This document shows positions 22,857 through 34,155 of a DNA stretch of 64,000 bases, piece by piece. The position numbers and the translations under genes are program-made. The notes under the pieces were generated by a model, which was not told where the DNA came from, made no database searches, and saw only the letters and a program-made list of their open reading frames with translations. The DNA is from Ricordea florida (Eukaryota; Cnidaria; Anthozoa; Corallimorpharia; Ricordeidae), in NCBI GenBank assembly GCA_949710005.1, contig OX453275.1, positions 29,277,218 to 29,341,217 on the forward strand. The letters are read 5' to 3'. Every line of letters starts with the position of its first letter. The first letter of the stretch is position 1.

Positions 22857-25056
22857 GTGCTAACGGCGATGTGGGGTCCCGTATATCGCACAGGTATTCT
22901 AAGCACCAGGCAGGGTTTGGTCGTATTCGTCGTATTTTTAACACTAGTGTGTTTTATCGGCAAAGGTAAGTGGACTGATTGGATCAGGTTATTTTTGGTC
23001 ATTATTCAGGGGAGGGGTTTCAACATAGGAGAGGAAAAAGGGAAAAAAATGACATGGTAATTCCTGATAAACCAACACACTGCGAAGCCGACAAATGCAA
23101 GGGTTGTTTGCAGGCATGTCAGGTTGTGGGTCAATATGGACCGCCTTGGTTTCCGTCGTCAACAATCAATTAACTGTAAAACGACTCTCGAAGACACAAG
23201 CAGTGCACACAATATTACACATAAGTCTCTAACCAAATGCGATAATCAAAGTAATCTTTAGGCTGTTTTGCTTTGCATTGTATGCGAAATGTCCTTCAAC
23301 AAGTTTGCGACACCGAATGATCCATTAACATGTGATGAACCAGATGAGCAATTTCTTCATTTTGGAAGCAGCTATGAATAAAAATCAAAAATTGGTACAG
23401 TACCTAGCAACAGTAGTTTCTTTAAGATACGGTTTTTTCCCTAACTCTTATGAAAATGAAAGAAAAACAAAGAAATATTTCCTTTCTTCAAAATCGTTCC
23501 GTTTAGGAACCGAGTCAGCTGAGAACGAAATTCTTCAGTGGTAAAGACATCGTGACTATAAATTTGAATAGAAATTCATATTCCGCTTCCGAGTTATATT
23601 ACGTATAATAGACACTGACTGTGGTCCTGCCCAGCTGCATCACTGCAGATTAGAATCCCTACCCACTCCTTCCCCCCCACCTTTCCCTATTTCATGCCAG
23701 TGGCGGGATTGGGATTTGATTGGGTTGAGGTCTTCCCCAGACACTAGTTAGAAAGACACACAGGCACACACCAATCAGTATCGATCCAACATTCCCTTTT
23801 GCATTCCCCTACCCTGGGGTACCTCAGTTTTAAAGACGGAAGTCCTTTCAAGTTGCTGCGAAAGCGGCGAGAAAATTAAAAAAAAAAAGAGAAGAAAGAA
23901 AAGAAAAGAGAAGAAAGAAAAGAAAATACTGGGTGTCTGCGCTGATTAAAACAAGGAAATGAGGAAAATGTCTGCAATGTATAGATTAGCACACCGTTCT
24001 TCAAGGCCTTAAGTTAAGAAGTAACAAGCGGACAAGGACGGTGTTAACTTTAGAGAGACATAAAGCTGATTTTGCCATGTGTATTTTAAATCAACAGCAC
24101 TGCTTTCAATACTGGGGCAATATCGCATCTGCGCAGACTCAAATCCCGTCTGTCTTCGGAATAGATTCTCGGACATTGTTTTGGTGATTGTGTTTAACCA
24201 CAACTTGTACTTGAGTATACCCGCTCTAAGTGAGCTTTACCAACCTGCATTTCCTACCATCATGTTCTGTGGACCTGAAAGCACCAGTAACTACACAGTG
24301 GAGGCTATGTATATCAACAAAGGATATTACGCTTACGTATGCATGTCACGTGCCATGGAGAAATATCCTGGGTACCACGGCTATCTTCTTATAAATGATG
24401 ACGTCATGCTAAATTACTGGAATTTAGTTCACATGGAAAAGGACAAAATTTGGGAGGGACCTAAAGCAACAGTACGTTTCTATGGCTACGGCCCGGCAAA
24501 ACGATGGTATTGGTGGAATTCTACTTGGGGGATGAAGACTTGTCAAAAAGCATTTAACGAGATATGGGCTTTGCAAGGATTACCTACGTACTCAGAGTGG
24601 TTTTCACACAACGTCTTTGTGAGTGAAAGAGACAGCAGTAATGGTTGGCTCAAAGTTAAGGGCTTATTGAATGTCTTAGTCAAAAATGGAAATGGCAAAT
24701 TCCATTGCTATAGAGGTCGATCCGATATTTTTTATATTCCGGGAAAGTTCGCCGACGCATTTCAAACATTGTCCTATATTTTTTACAAACATGGAACGTT
24801 TTTAGAAATAGCCGTACCAACGATGTGTCGCATTTTAGACATGGTAGATAATTTCCGATATCTTTCTGGAATATATTTGCCGGGCCGGGCAGGGGACCCT
24901 CCTGTGCGGAATGCCAAATACTTCTGGGAAGTTTACAACAAGTCACAAGCCTTCATACATCCTTTGAAGCTTCACTATGAGGAAGATGGGGCTTTGAATA
25001 AGGCATTACTTCGGAGCTGGATCACAGAGTATAGTAACAGTTTAACAAATTGTTAA
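22857..25056 (+). CDS. Predicted type II membrane glycosyltransferase-like protein, two exons
   Basis: Exon 1 is 22857-22965, ending at AAAG|GTAAGT; exon 2 is 24098-25056, after AACAG. Phases agree and give 355 residues. A short basic N-terminus is followed by one hydrophobic segment (residues about 20-35, GLVVFVVFLTLVCFIG) typical of a Golgi signal anchor. The luminal part begins with a RFSDIVLVIVFNH strand and has LYQPAFPTIMFCGPE, then YLLINDDVMLN (133-142) with an acidic pair where a DxD-type metal site would be, and Asn-X-Ser/Thr sites. It recalls the C-terminal region of plant STELLO-type (DUF288-like) glycosyltransferases, but I cannot confirm the family. Exon 2 is well supported; the link to exon 1 rests on a strong donor, matching phase and the topology. 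Confidence 0.65.
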
Positions 25057-25075
25057 CTCTTTCGTTTTCAATGCA

Positions 25076-25250
25076 AAGGGCGCTTTCCATTTACAAGAAA
25101 TGACCCAAAATTTAGGTTGGGATGTGAATGGAACACGATCTTTTTGTTCCTTCTATCGGAGATTTTCCGGAATGATCGGAAAATCTTAAAAGGTATTCCC
25201 ATTTTCCGGTTGGCAATCTACGAGTGGAAATCCGTGTTCCATTTACCGTT
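25076..25250. repeat. TIR element R5, partial copy
   Basis: GGGCGCTTTCCATTTAC at the left and GTGTTCCATTTACCG at the right, with GGTTGGGATGTGAATGGAAC and TTTTCCGGAATGATCGGAAA inside. The parallel element is at 63567-63932. Confidence 0.7.
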
Positions 25251-25961
25251 ATAACATAGCTTTGGGAAAGCGTGCGCTATGACTGGCAAATACGCGCGAC
25301 CCATTTGCCCATGGATTGCATTCTGACGTCAGATGGTGAAGTTGTGAACTCTTATGTTACAAAAGAAATGGTAAACGCAGCAGCTGTGAAACCATCGAGT
25401 TATGGACTCACTTGGGAGGTTTGCTAAGCATTCAAGAGGCTAGAGATGGTCTCGGCTGCGCCTCAAGCATCTCTTACGCTTTTTTCGTTCTTAGCAACCT
25501 CCCGCGGGCGTCCATAACTCTGTGGCTGCACGCTGCACGTTTACCATTTCTTCATTTTGCACGTCTTGCACACCTATGAAAGCGATTTTCAGAAACCTTT
25601 CAAATAGAAAACAAATTTTGCTAACGAAATATCCTACCGGAAAATTTCGCATCAATTCTGAAGATGGAAGGTTTGCTGTCTTAACAACAGCCAACCAGCG
25701 AATCAGAATTTACTAGGTCATTATGACAAAAAAAAATAGAGCATTTTTATTGTGAATTTAACACCGCGGTGCTTAAGAATGCAAACCATAAATATTATTA
25801 CTCTCGCTGCTATTAATTGCAATTCGTAAACCAAAGGCATCTCTCAAGAGCGTTTTCCAATTGACGGTCACTAAATACCAAAACCTAGTTAACAACTACT
25901 CGGACCAATCATAAGAGATGCTCACGCATACGTCATCAGTACCAAGAGCGGGAAACGCGTG

Positions 25962-26025
25962 CAACCTCGTTCCCAGGGTCCTCTCTCTACCTCGAGGTAG
26001 AGAGAGGACCCTGGGAACGAGGTTG
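25962..26025. mobile_element. 64-bp perfect palindrome with 10-bp TSD
   Basis: The sequence is fully self-complementary around CTCGAG (centre 25993/25994), ending CAACCTCGTTCCCAGGGTCC and complement. GAAACGCGTG occurs immediately on each side (25952-25961 and 26026-26035), a 10-bp target duplication. Confidence 0.88.
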
Positions 26026-26364
26026 GAAACGCGTGTAGCATAATACTTTTGACCTCTATGATAGCAAAGACCTATTACGTCATGAATATCCTTGGCCAAT
26101 GGTAGGAGCTGTTATATTCCATGGTATTTTCATCACAGCCTATGCGCTGTGCTATTGGCTATATCGTTCAATGAAGTGTCAGGGTCACAGCTATCACGGA
26201 GGTCCCACCTATCTCGCTGCAAACGCGTGCTTGCGTGCAACTTTACTTGTGGTCTCATTGGTCGAGAAAGTGACACGGGATCTCTCACGCAATTATCTGC
26301 CACCACAACAATCGCGAAATTACTTTTCAGCAATGAATCGAGAACGTACATAAATAGGCCTCAT

Positions 26365-26370
26365 TTTATT
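26365..26370 (-). terminator. Candidate poly(A) signal for the Ras-like gene
   Basis: AATAAA on the minus strand about 185 bases past the stop codon of the GTPase gene at 26555. Confidence 0.4.
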
Positions 26371-26554
26371 GAAAATATAAAGATAATGTTTGAAATACTT
26401 AACGTTTTCTCCAAATATAATTTGAATAAAACCTGTTGAACTTAGTTGCATAAAGTACAATGACTTTTGGATAAAAATTTAAAATTGTAGAAGTGAATTC
26501 GTCTTTAAGAATTCCCTATAACTCTCTAAAAATATATATTCTCAAATTTAATTC

Positions 26555-27220
26555 TTACATGATATTACAGTCGGCTGTGTCGCTTTGCTTCAATTTTTTA
26601 ACCTTTCGCAGTCTTCTTTGCCTTCTACTCAGTTTGACACGAGGTAGCTTGTTTTTCCTTCTTTCCCTGTCATTCTTAATTAAAGTTGTTATAATTTCCA
26701 GGAAAACTTTGTCCACTCTAAAACCCATTTTAGCCGACGTTTCGATATACTCCCCTTGTAAACGCGAGAGCGAAGCCAGCGCTTCATGCCCCTGACGAGC
26801 GCTAACTTCTCGTTCCAAAACATCTATATCCAGCTTGTTCCCTACCAGAATCACGGGTATATGTGTATCACCATGTCCTTTGAGCTTCGTTATTTCTTGC
26901 ATTATTTTAACTGCCTCCTCAAATGACGCCATGTTGTCTAAAGCGTACATGACAATAAATCCATGGCAGGAATTGAGGGCCAATTCCCTCATCACAGGAA
27001 ACGTATACGAACCAGCAGTATCGACGATACACACTGTCAAAAAAGTTCCATCGACAACTACGGAGTGAACGTAGTAGTCATCTACAGTAGGGATATGTCT
27101 GCCAGTGAAAGGTTTGTCCATAAAGGAATTCAGCAGCGATGTTTTACCCACGCCTCCGGCACCGAAAATGGCGATACTGAAAGCGGAAAGTGGTAGTCTC
27201 GCGCAGGAAACCATAATCAT
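26555..27220 (-). CDS. Ras-family small GTPase, Di-Ras/RASD-like, single exon
   Basis: 221 residues. P-loop GAGGVGKTS (20-28), switch I with HIPTVDDYY (Thr45 in the Thr35 position), switch II DTAGSYTFP (67-75), GNKLD, and ETSAK. The C-terminus is Lys/Arg-rich and ends CNIM, a CAAX box predicting farnesylation and plasma-membrane attachment. The glutamine that normally follows DTAG is replaced by Ser71. The same position is also non-Gln in Di-Ras and RASD proteins, which hydrolyse GTP poorly, so this protein may be mainly GTP-bound. No intron interrupts it. Exact subfamily is uncertain. Confidence 0.9.
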   Translation of the reverse strand: MIMVSCARLPLSAFSIAIFGAGGVGKTSLLNSFMDKPFTGRHIPTVDDYYVHSVVVDGTFLTVCIVDTAGSYTFPVMRELALNSCHGFIVMYALDNMASFEEAVKIMQEITKLKGHGDTHIPVILVGNKLDIDVLEREVSARQGHEALASLSRLQGEYIETSAKMGFRVDKVFLEIITTLIKNDRERRKNKLPRVKLSRRQRRLRKVKKLKQSDTADCNIM

Positions 27221-27664
27221 TTGCGGTTAACTGGAAATCAGCGTCTCTGTAATTCTGAAAATATAACAGTCGAAGAAAGTGTTCACAACGGTAAAAATAT
27301 TTTCTAAGCGAAGGGCTATTAGCAACCGACGAAACCTTGGGTATTAAAGCTGTGAAACTCACAACTGGGGGAAACAAAAAGAACAGAAAAATTCATAGAG
27401 AAGGGAGCGTCAAAACAATAACCTTAAAACAAAGGTAAATCGTCAGTTTTCAAGTAAAAGGCTGCCATTGTCGTTACCGTGGCCAGGGAAAAGGTCATAA
27501 AATTCTGTCTGTTCCTTTCTCTTTTTCAACCTTTCGCTTCCAGGGCCCCGCTTTCCGCTGTGACAAAATCGTTGTCATAGTAACTTAACTTGCTCAGATG
27601 TATCGCTGGCTCAGATTGTATGGCCGGCGTCCAAATAGGAGGGGTGTGCGGGCACGAGGAGTTC

Positions 27665-28310
27665 AAGCGCGAACCTGGGGCAGGCACAGTGGCACAGTGG
27701 TGAGAGCGCTCGCCTTCCACCAATGTGTCCCGGGTTCGATTCCTGGCCCCGGCATCATATATGAGCTGATCGAGTTTGTTGGTTCTCTACTTTGCTCTGA
27801 GATGTTTTTGGAATGATTTCCGCACAGGTCCCTACTTCATTATGCATTCTGTAGTTGAATTGTCTGGGGAAGTGCGCGTGCAAACATTAGCGAGCTTAAG
27901 CACGCGCTTTTTTGAGACGCGGACGGCAACCGGAAGAGAACATTATGCGTGCCAGGACAGTGGTGTCTCCCAGATTTTTATAGTGATCATCTCTAATGAA
28001 GAAAAGATTTTAATCAATGTAAATGTAGTCGTGTGTAGACAAGTTAAAAGGGAAAACAGCTCACTTCCGGTTGCCGTCCGCGTCTCAAAAACGCACGTGC
28101 TTAAGCTCCCTAATTCTTGTACGGCTACAGCATGCATAATGAAGTAGGGACCTGTGCGGAAATCATTCCATGTTTTTCTACGGGTACTCCAGCTTTCCCC
28201 TACAAACCAACATTTGACTTGATTTAACACGATTTGATTTCATTTGTGCTTTACAGTGTCCCCAGTCAGTGCTAGATACAGTTCAATCTCAAATAAAGGT
28301 CGTTATTGGG
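27665..28310 (+). mobile_element. SINE S1, interrupted by MITE M8
   Basis: The tRNA-like head CACAGTGGTGAGAGCGCTCG with B box GGGTTCGATTCC and the GAGTTTGTTGGTTCTCTACT body run to 27809. The body resumes at 28178 with TACGGGTACTCCAGCTTTCC, CATTTGACTTGATTTAAC and GCTTTACAGTGTCCCCAG. The 360-bp element between (27810-28169) was therefore inserted into an existing SINE. Confidence 0.85.
27810..28169. mobile_element. MITE M8, long fold-back copy, 8-bp TSD ATGTTTTT
   Basis: Ends GGAATGATTTCCGCACAGGT and its complement; the arms continue inward through GAGACGCGGACGGCAACCGG and complement, leaving a unique centre of about 100 bp. Direct repeats ATGTTTTT at 27802-27809 and 28170-28177 are the target duplication. 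Same TIR family as 2912-3062. Confidence 0.9.
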
Positions 28311-28439
28311 CTTCAATCTCGAACTTCTCGTACCCAATATCCCTCTCACACCTCTTCTTCAAACGCCGGCCACGCACTGGCGGCCTGGAACGAGAGGTAA
28401 CGCTTGATTCCCAAAGAGTCTCCTATAAATGACTGTAAC

Positions 28440-29799
28440 CAGTTAAGACCCAGATAACTTACCAACACCATCATGAGGATATTTGAACGGATTGTCTGCA
28501 AGCAAGAGTTATCCCCTGCACTGAAGTAAAAAATTAAATCTGACCAGTTTGCTTACAAAGAAGGACATAATGCCACCATGGCCCTTAGTAAATGTCAACA
28601 TCACTGGCTAAACTGGCTTGACAAAGGCACTGACTTTGTCAAGGTTCTTTCTTTTGGCTTCAGCAAAGCGTTTGATTTTGTCTTGCATAAAATAGTCTGT
28701 GATAAGCTTAATTAAGTCTTATGATCTTAATCCTTACATCACCAACTGGATAATAAGCTTTCTTAGTGACGGAAAGCAAAGGGTAGTCGTTGACGGAGTA
28801 ACCACAAAGTATATTGATATTTATAGAGGGGTACCACAAGGAACCGTGTTAGGTCCTATTTTATTCTCTGTTATGGTGAACGACACCACAGCGGCAAATC
28901 CAAGTAGAGATCTTCTTGTGAAGTACGCTGATGATATTACCCTAAGTGCCCCTACCAGATCTGGTACAGTTGATCAATCGCAAGCAGAAGTTAATAACAT
29001 CCAACGCTGGGCTATAGAGAATCGAATGACGCTTAATCTTAAGAAGACCTGGGAGATGATTCTTAGAGGAAAGACCAAAAAGCACACCCCCGCCCCCTCC
29101 TCCCCGGAACCTTTATCGGATATCAAAAGAAAGAACGAACTTAAACTATTAGGGGTGACTTTTAACGAGTATCCATGTAACTGGGATACCCATTTTGATC
29201 AAATAATAACTAAGGCTAGCTCTAGATTATATATTCCGAGTCTGCAAGTTTTACAGATATTAATCATAAGAGTTAAATTACTATTCCACAGCCTTGTTAT
29301 GTCTCTCTTTATGTATGCCATTGAGGTCTGGGCCTGTGCCTATAACGGGAAAATACCTTTCTCAGATAGATAAGTTCATTAAGCGTGCAGTCAAATACGG
29401 TTATACAAATAAGCGACCATCTATTGTGGAACTAATAAGAATTAGGGATACCAAATTATGGAGTAAGGTCACAACCAAAACTCACTGCCTGAACGATCTA
29501 CTTCCCTCACAGGAAACACGCGCACTTCAGGTCATAACTGTATTTTATCTTACTATATTTTATCTAACTATATTTTATGTCAGATCTGAACGCTTTAAGC
29601 GCTGCTTCATAAATAGGAGCCTTTTTGGCGTTGCGTAGCTATTGTTTTTTCTAGTACCGAGTGTTATAATTGTATCATAGTATTATAGTATAGCATAGTA
29701 CAGCTTGGTCTTAATTTACTCTCATTAGTATTGAATTGTACACTTGTCACGTTTGTCTGAGAGTATATTTTCAATAAAGATCTTTATCATTATTATTGA
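28440..29799 (+). pseudogene. Broken non-LTR retrotransposon, 3' part
   Basis: Reverse-transcriptase text in more than one frame: a FAYKEGHNATMAL-like stretch and a degraded FSKAFDFV box near 28540-28690. From 28699 an open frame carries SDGKQRVVVDGV, YRGVPQGTVLGPILFSVMVND and the catalytic KYADDITLSAP. A truncated C-terminal part follows in another frame (to 29638). It ends with AATAAAGATCTTTATCATTA at 29774. The stops make it non-functional. Confidence 0.85.
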
Positions 29800-29978
29800 T
29801 CAACTCTCAAGAATCTCCAACTGATGCTGACTGGAAAGTGTTTTTTTGGAAAGAAACTGTTATAAGTTGTGTCGCCGGGTAAAGACTAGAGAGGACTGGC
29901 ATTGTTATAGCGATTTTGTGTCCGCTGTTGAAAGGAATTTTTCGATTGCTGTAATGTGTACAGCTGCGATCGGTGAAT

Positions 29979-30095
29979 GGTTGGTAGGTACGTGGTGTAA
30001 GCATCATATAGTGGTTCCCCGTTAGTGAATATATGGCATACATTGCTCTCCATAGTCATACACGATGCTTACACCACGTACCTACCGAATGGTTC
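29979..30095. repeat. Inverted repeat at the left edge of the next LINE
   Basis: GGTAGGTACGTGGTGTAAGC and its complement are separated by about 60 bp. Confidence 0.65.
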
Positions 30096-31930
30096 ATGTA
30101 TCTCGCGCGCATCATTTGGCCAACCAATAATAAAAAGCGACACTCTGGTTCCTACACTCCAGAGTGGAAACAATCTTTATATCTCTAGCATGGATAAAGC
30201 ACAAGTTCTAAACAAACACTTTGAATCTGTATTCGTGCGTGATGATGGTATTCTACCAGGCATTGGAATATCCAATTATCCAACTATCCCAAATCTGTCA
30301 TTTCATGTAAATGGTGTCAAGAAGCAACTCAGTAATCTGAATCCAAACAAAGCATGTGGCCCAGATAACCTGTCACCTCGCATATTGAAGCTATTAGCTG
30401 ATGATCTATCTCCCATACTCACCTTTATTTTCCAACAGAGTTATGACTCTGGCAATCTACCTGATGAATGGTTAAAAGCTCTGATTACACCAGTATATAA
30501 GAAGGGAGGCAAGCAAGATCCAAAGAACTATAGACCCATTTCTTTGACGTGCATATGCTGCAAGATCATGGAGCACATAGTACTTAGCCACATTCATGAG
30601 CACATGTCCACAAATAACATTCTTTGTAAACATCAACATGGCTTTAGAGCAAGACTGTCCTGTGAAACACAACTGGTGTCAGCCATTCATGAATGGGCTT
30701 CTATTCTTAACATCAAGGGACAAGCTGATGTTATCCAATTAGATTTCAGTAAGGCTTTTGATAAAGTTTCTCACCCCAAGCTCTTACATAAGCTAAGTCA
30801 TTATGGTATCCATGGACAAACCTTACTATGGATCAAAGGTTTCTTATCCAATCGTTCTCAAAGTGTTAGCGTAAATGGCGTGCACTCCACCCCATGCAAG
30901 GTTACCTCAGGTGTCCCACAAGGCTCCGTCTTAGGACCTACGCTGTTCCTAATATATATCAATGACATCGTGGGTGACATTAAGTTCAATATCAGACTTT
31001 TTGCGGACGACACTATCATGTATCGTCAGGTTGCATCGCCTGCAGATCACCTTAAGCTTCAACAAGACCTGGAAAGATTGACTTCATGGGCCGGTCTTTG
31101 GCAGATGGAGTTTAATGTCAAGAAATGCTACCACATAACCCTGACCAATAAACGGGCCCCTGTTGTGCTACCATATTATATGCATGGTCAGGTCTTGGAA
31201 CACGTAACTTGCTATGATTACCTGGGTGTCAGACTGACGGGCAAATTAAATTGGAAAGAACACTGTGACAAAATTTCAAACAAGGCCAACAAATCTCTTG
31301 GCCTAGTTAAACGCACACTCAAACCATGTACTCCAGAAGTCAAAGAAAGATCTTACAAGGCACTTATCCGGCCTTTACTTGAGTATGCAAGTGCTGCCTG
31401 GAATCCACACACAAATAGGGATACTGAAACCATTGAAAAAGTCGAACGGCGAGCTGCACGTTTTGTCGTCCACGATTATAGAAGATCTACGAACTCTCAA
31501 GATCTCGTAAATAAACTTGGTTGGGACTCTTTGGAATCCAGACGTCTCTTGGCCCAAGCGACTCTTTTTCTACAAAATCAAAAACAAATTGATAGACCTT
31601 GAATTCCCATCTTCTATCCAACCAGCTTCCAAATCAAGCATCCAACATGCTATGCTTCAGCCATATTCAAGAGTTTTGGCGTACAGTTATTCTCCTTTTG
31701 TACGTACTGTTCGGGTATGGAACAAGCTGAAAACTGAAACAGTTCAAGCAAACAACATAAGTTTATTTAAGTCACTGGCAATGCGTGACATCCAGAATAT
31801 GAAGACCCCAAACCATCTGAAAAGACTTTGAACTTACTTAAATCTATTGTACATTTAATTTTATTCATTTATTAATTATTATTTATTTTACATCTCCCAG
31901 CATTAGCTCTGCTATTTGGGAGTAACATTT
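30070..31930 (+). mobile_element. Non-LTR retrotransposon (jockey/CR1-like) ORF2 fragment, frameshifted
   Basis: A long frame to 31602 encodes a reverse transcriptase. In order: LNPNKACGPDNLSPRILKLL, a TPVYKKGGKQDPKNYRPISL box, DFSKAFDKVSHPKLL, SGVPQGSVLGPTLFLIYIND and the catalytic LFADDTIMY, followed by the thumb region with YLGVRLTGKLNWKEH and LEYASAAWNPHT. Near 31560-31570 the frame shifts and the C-terminus continues in the frame ending at 31831. The endonuclease half is missing, so it is 5'-truncated. The catalytic core is intact, so it is probably fairly young, but it is not autonomous. Confidence 0.9.
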
Positions 31931-32634
31931 CCAAGTCCAAGTTTCCAAGACACCAATCGTGACCAGTCCCATCACTACAAAAAGGTCGGTGGGTAATTAA
32001 ACTAGCTCCTATTAAAAGGCGATCGGTCGTACACAGTTTAAGCTTCTTTGCTGTGTTATCATGATTTTATAATTTCCAGGGTGAAGGGGCAGGGGGTCGA
32101 CAAAGATTTTGAAAGGGTGGGAGAAGGACCGATGGCGTAACGTGTTCCCGTGCCGCTCAGTTGCACCAAGAGTTAGAATACATAAAATTGTCATTTCATT
32201 CTTGTTTCTCAGAAAACGTTTCGCTGAGACAAAAACAGTTAGCGCACAAGTGTTATCAGTGTAATACTAAATTCCTTGGTCTGCTCTGTATATTTCCATA
32301 GTTGGTATTTAGCTCAGGTAAATCACAGTGAAATTGTGTGGATATATTTAACAATATTTCTCTAATTACCATAAGCAGACGAAGAATTAAGACACTTAGT
32401 TACTGAAAAGGACATGCAAAACAAACCCATACACATTTTGTTCTACAGAGCAATTTGTTTCTATCGCTGTCCAATCATTTTTACGATCATCATATGTGTG
32501 TCCTTTGGTAGCATAGCACATGAAGAATCATCCATTTTGAAATCACTTCAAATATCTCAAAAATTGGAACTTAGACATTCCTATAAATTTAACATGCTAA
32601 GCACTGCTTTGTAAAATTAAAATAAAAGAAAAAC
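31931..32634. other. Intergenic between LINE and ADPRH
   Basis: No gene, clear repeat or RNA seen in these 700 bases, which would include the ADPRH 3' UTR. Confidence 0.5.
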
Positions 32635-34121
32635 CTATGCTTCTTGTTTTGACAATTCCTGTGCTTTTTGATACAGCTGTGTTGCTACTGCTTCAATCCT
32701 GACTCTGAATTCCAAGTTTCTGTAATTGCACAAGGGTACAGTTTCCATGCCATATAGTACACCCCACCATGCCCCAGCAATGGCACCAGTAGTGTCACTA
32801 TCACCCCCATGAAAAACAGCTCGGTTACAAAACTCTTCCCATGAAGGTCCTGCTCCAAGAAGGGCATCATATGCGATCATTGGTGCATCATGACCACTTG
32901 CCCCACCCCACCCACTGTAACTCACTGATTTGTAGAACGCATCACGTTCCGCAACTGAGTAAGGCTCAGGAAACAAAGGTTCACTGTCGCCATTAATAAT
33001 TCCCCTCTTTGAGAGATACGCCTTCCAGTGATCTAGGAAGTAAGACCAGTTCTTCTCATTTTCTTTCACATCACGACCAACCTTTCTGATGTAGTCCATG
33101 ACTCTGGGGAGGATGGACAGAAGGCCTGCACCCCACTCCCTCACAGGCTTTTCTTGTACAGCATATGAGGTAAACAGGGCTGAGGTTACGGACCCAAGAA
33201 ATCCTTGTAGAAAACAAGGTACAGATTACACAGTCAAGTAAAGCAGAACCTTGTTACGCGGCCACCACATTATTACGACAAGTTTTCGTGTCCAAAACAG
33301 AAACCCAGTTATTTTCTTATTTTGCAACCATATCAATTGGGCTAATTGATCAAATACCCTTCATTGCAACGGTTGTTACTTCATAATAATTTTATCCCAG
33401 TGATATGATTAAGAGAATGATTGGTGAAACTGATGGGCAAGTGACAATGGACAATATCAACATTTACTAGTAATCTAAATTTAATCTAATCAAATCTAAA
33501 TCAAGCTGTTTGGAATTTAAGCAATCACTTTTAACAATTTAACTTTGATTTGCTGTATAGATAGAGGTTCCTTTACAAGTAACAGACTGCAATAGAATGA
33601 TTAGAAAAATTTGTGTATTCAGAGGTTTAGCATCAAAAAGGGCTTAATTATGTGAATCTTTTTTCTCAAAACCTAATCTACTTTAAATTGCCAATGAAAT
33701 TAAAAAGAAAAAGAAATTCAAAAGAGGTTAAGCTTGTATACAAACATTTTCTTGACAATATTTATAATTTCCCACTAGAAAGCAACACTTTCACACTTAA
33801 AGGGTGTGTATCTTACCAGTAGGATGGTTGTGAGTCATTCTTCCACTTTCCACACTTATGGCAATAAGATCATCAAGTTGAGCAGGGCTGTAAAACACGA
33901 GACCAATACACATGGACCGCATGGCAGCCCCGCACCCTCCACCAGCAGGGTTAAATGGCGTCACATATCCCTGTTGCACACCGGGTCTTAAACGTGACGC
34001 AGATGATAATGTGGTACCTCCTGGAGCACGACCCCACATGTCTTTCTGTTACAAGAGATATAATTCTTGAATGATAATTAACAATTAGACCCGCAGCCCG
34101 CAAGGGCTACGGGTCAATAGC

Positions 34122-34155
<34 letters not shown>

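Larger units (their letters stand above)
25057..26554. other. Intergenic
   Basis: No gene seen. It holds an R5 repeat (25076-25250), GC-richer sequence without a recognised feature near 25430-25560, and the 64-bp palindrome at 25962-26025. Confidence 0.55.

Noticed and set aside
23332..23544. Extra exon of the glycosyltransferase-like gene
   Set aside because: No flanking splice signals in a compatible phase; direct joining of the two called exons already keeps the frame.
27665..27745. tRNA gene
   Set aside because: The A and B boxes are present, but the body continues into SINE S1 sequence seen in other copies; it is a SINE head.
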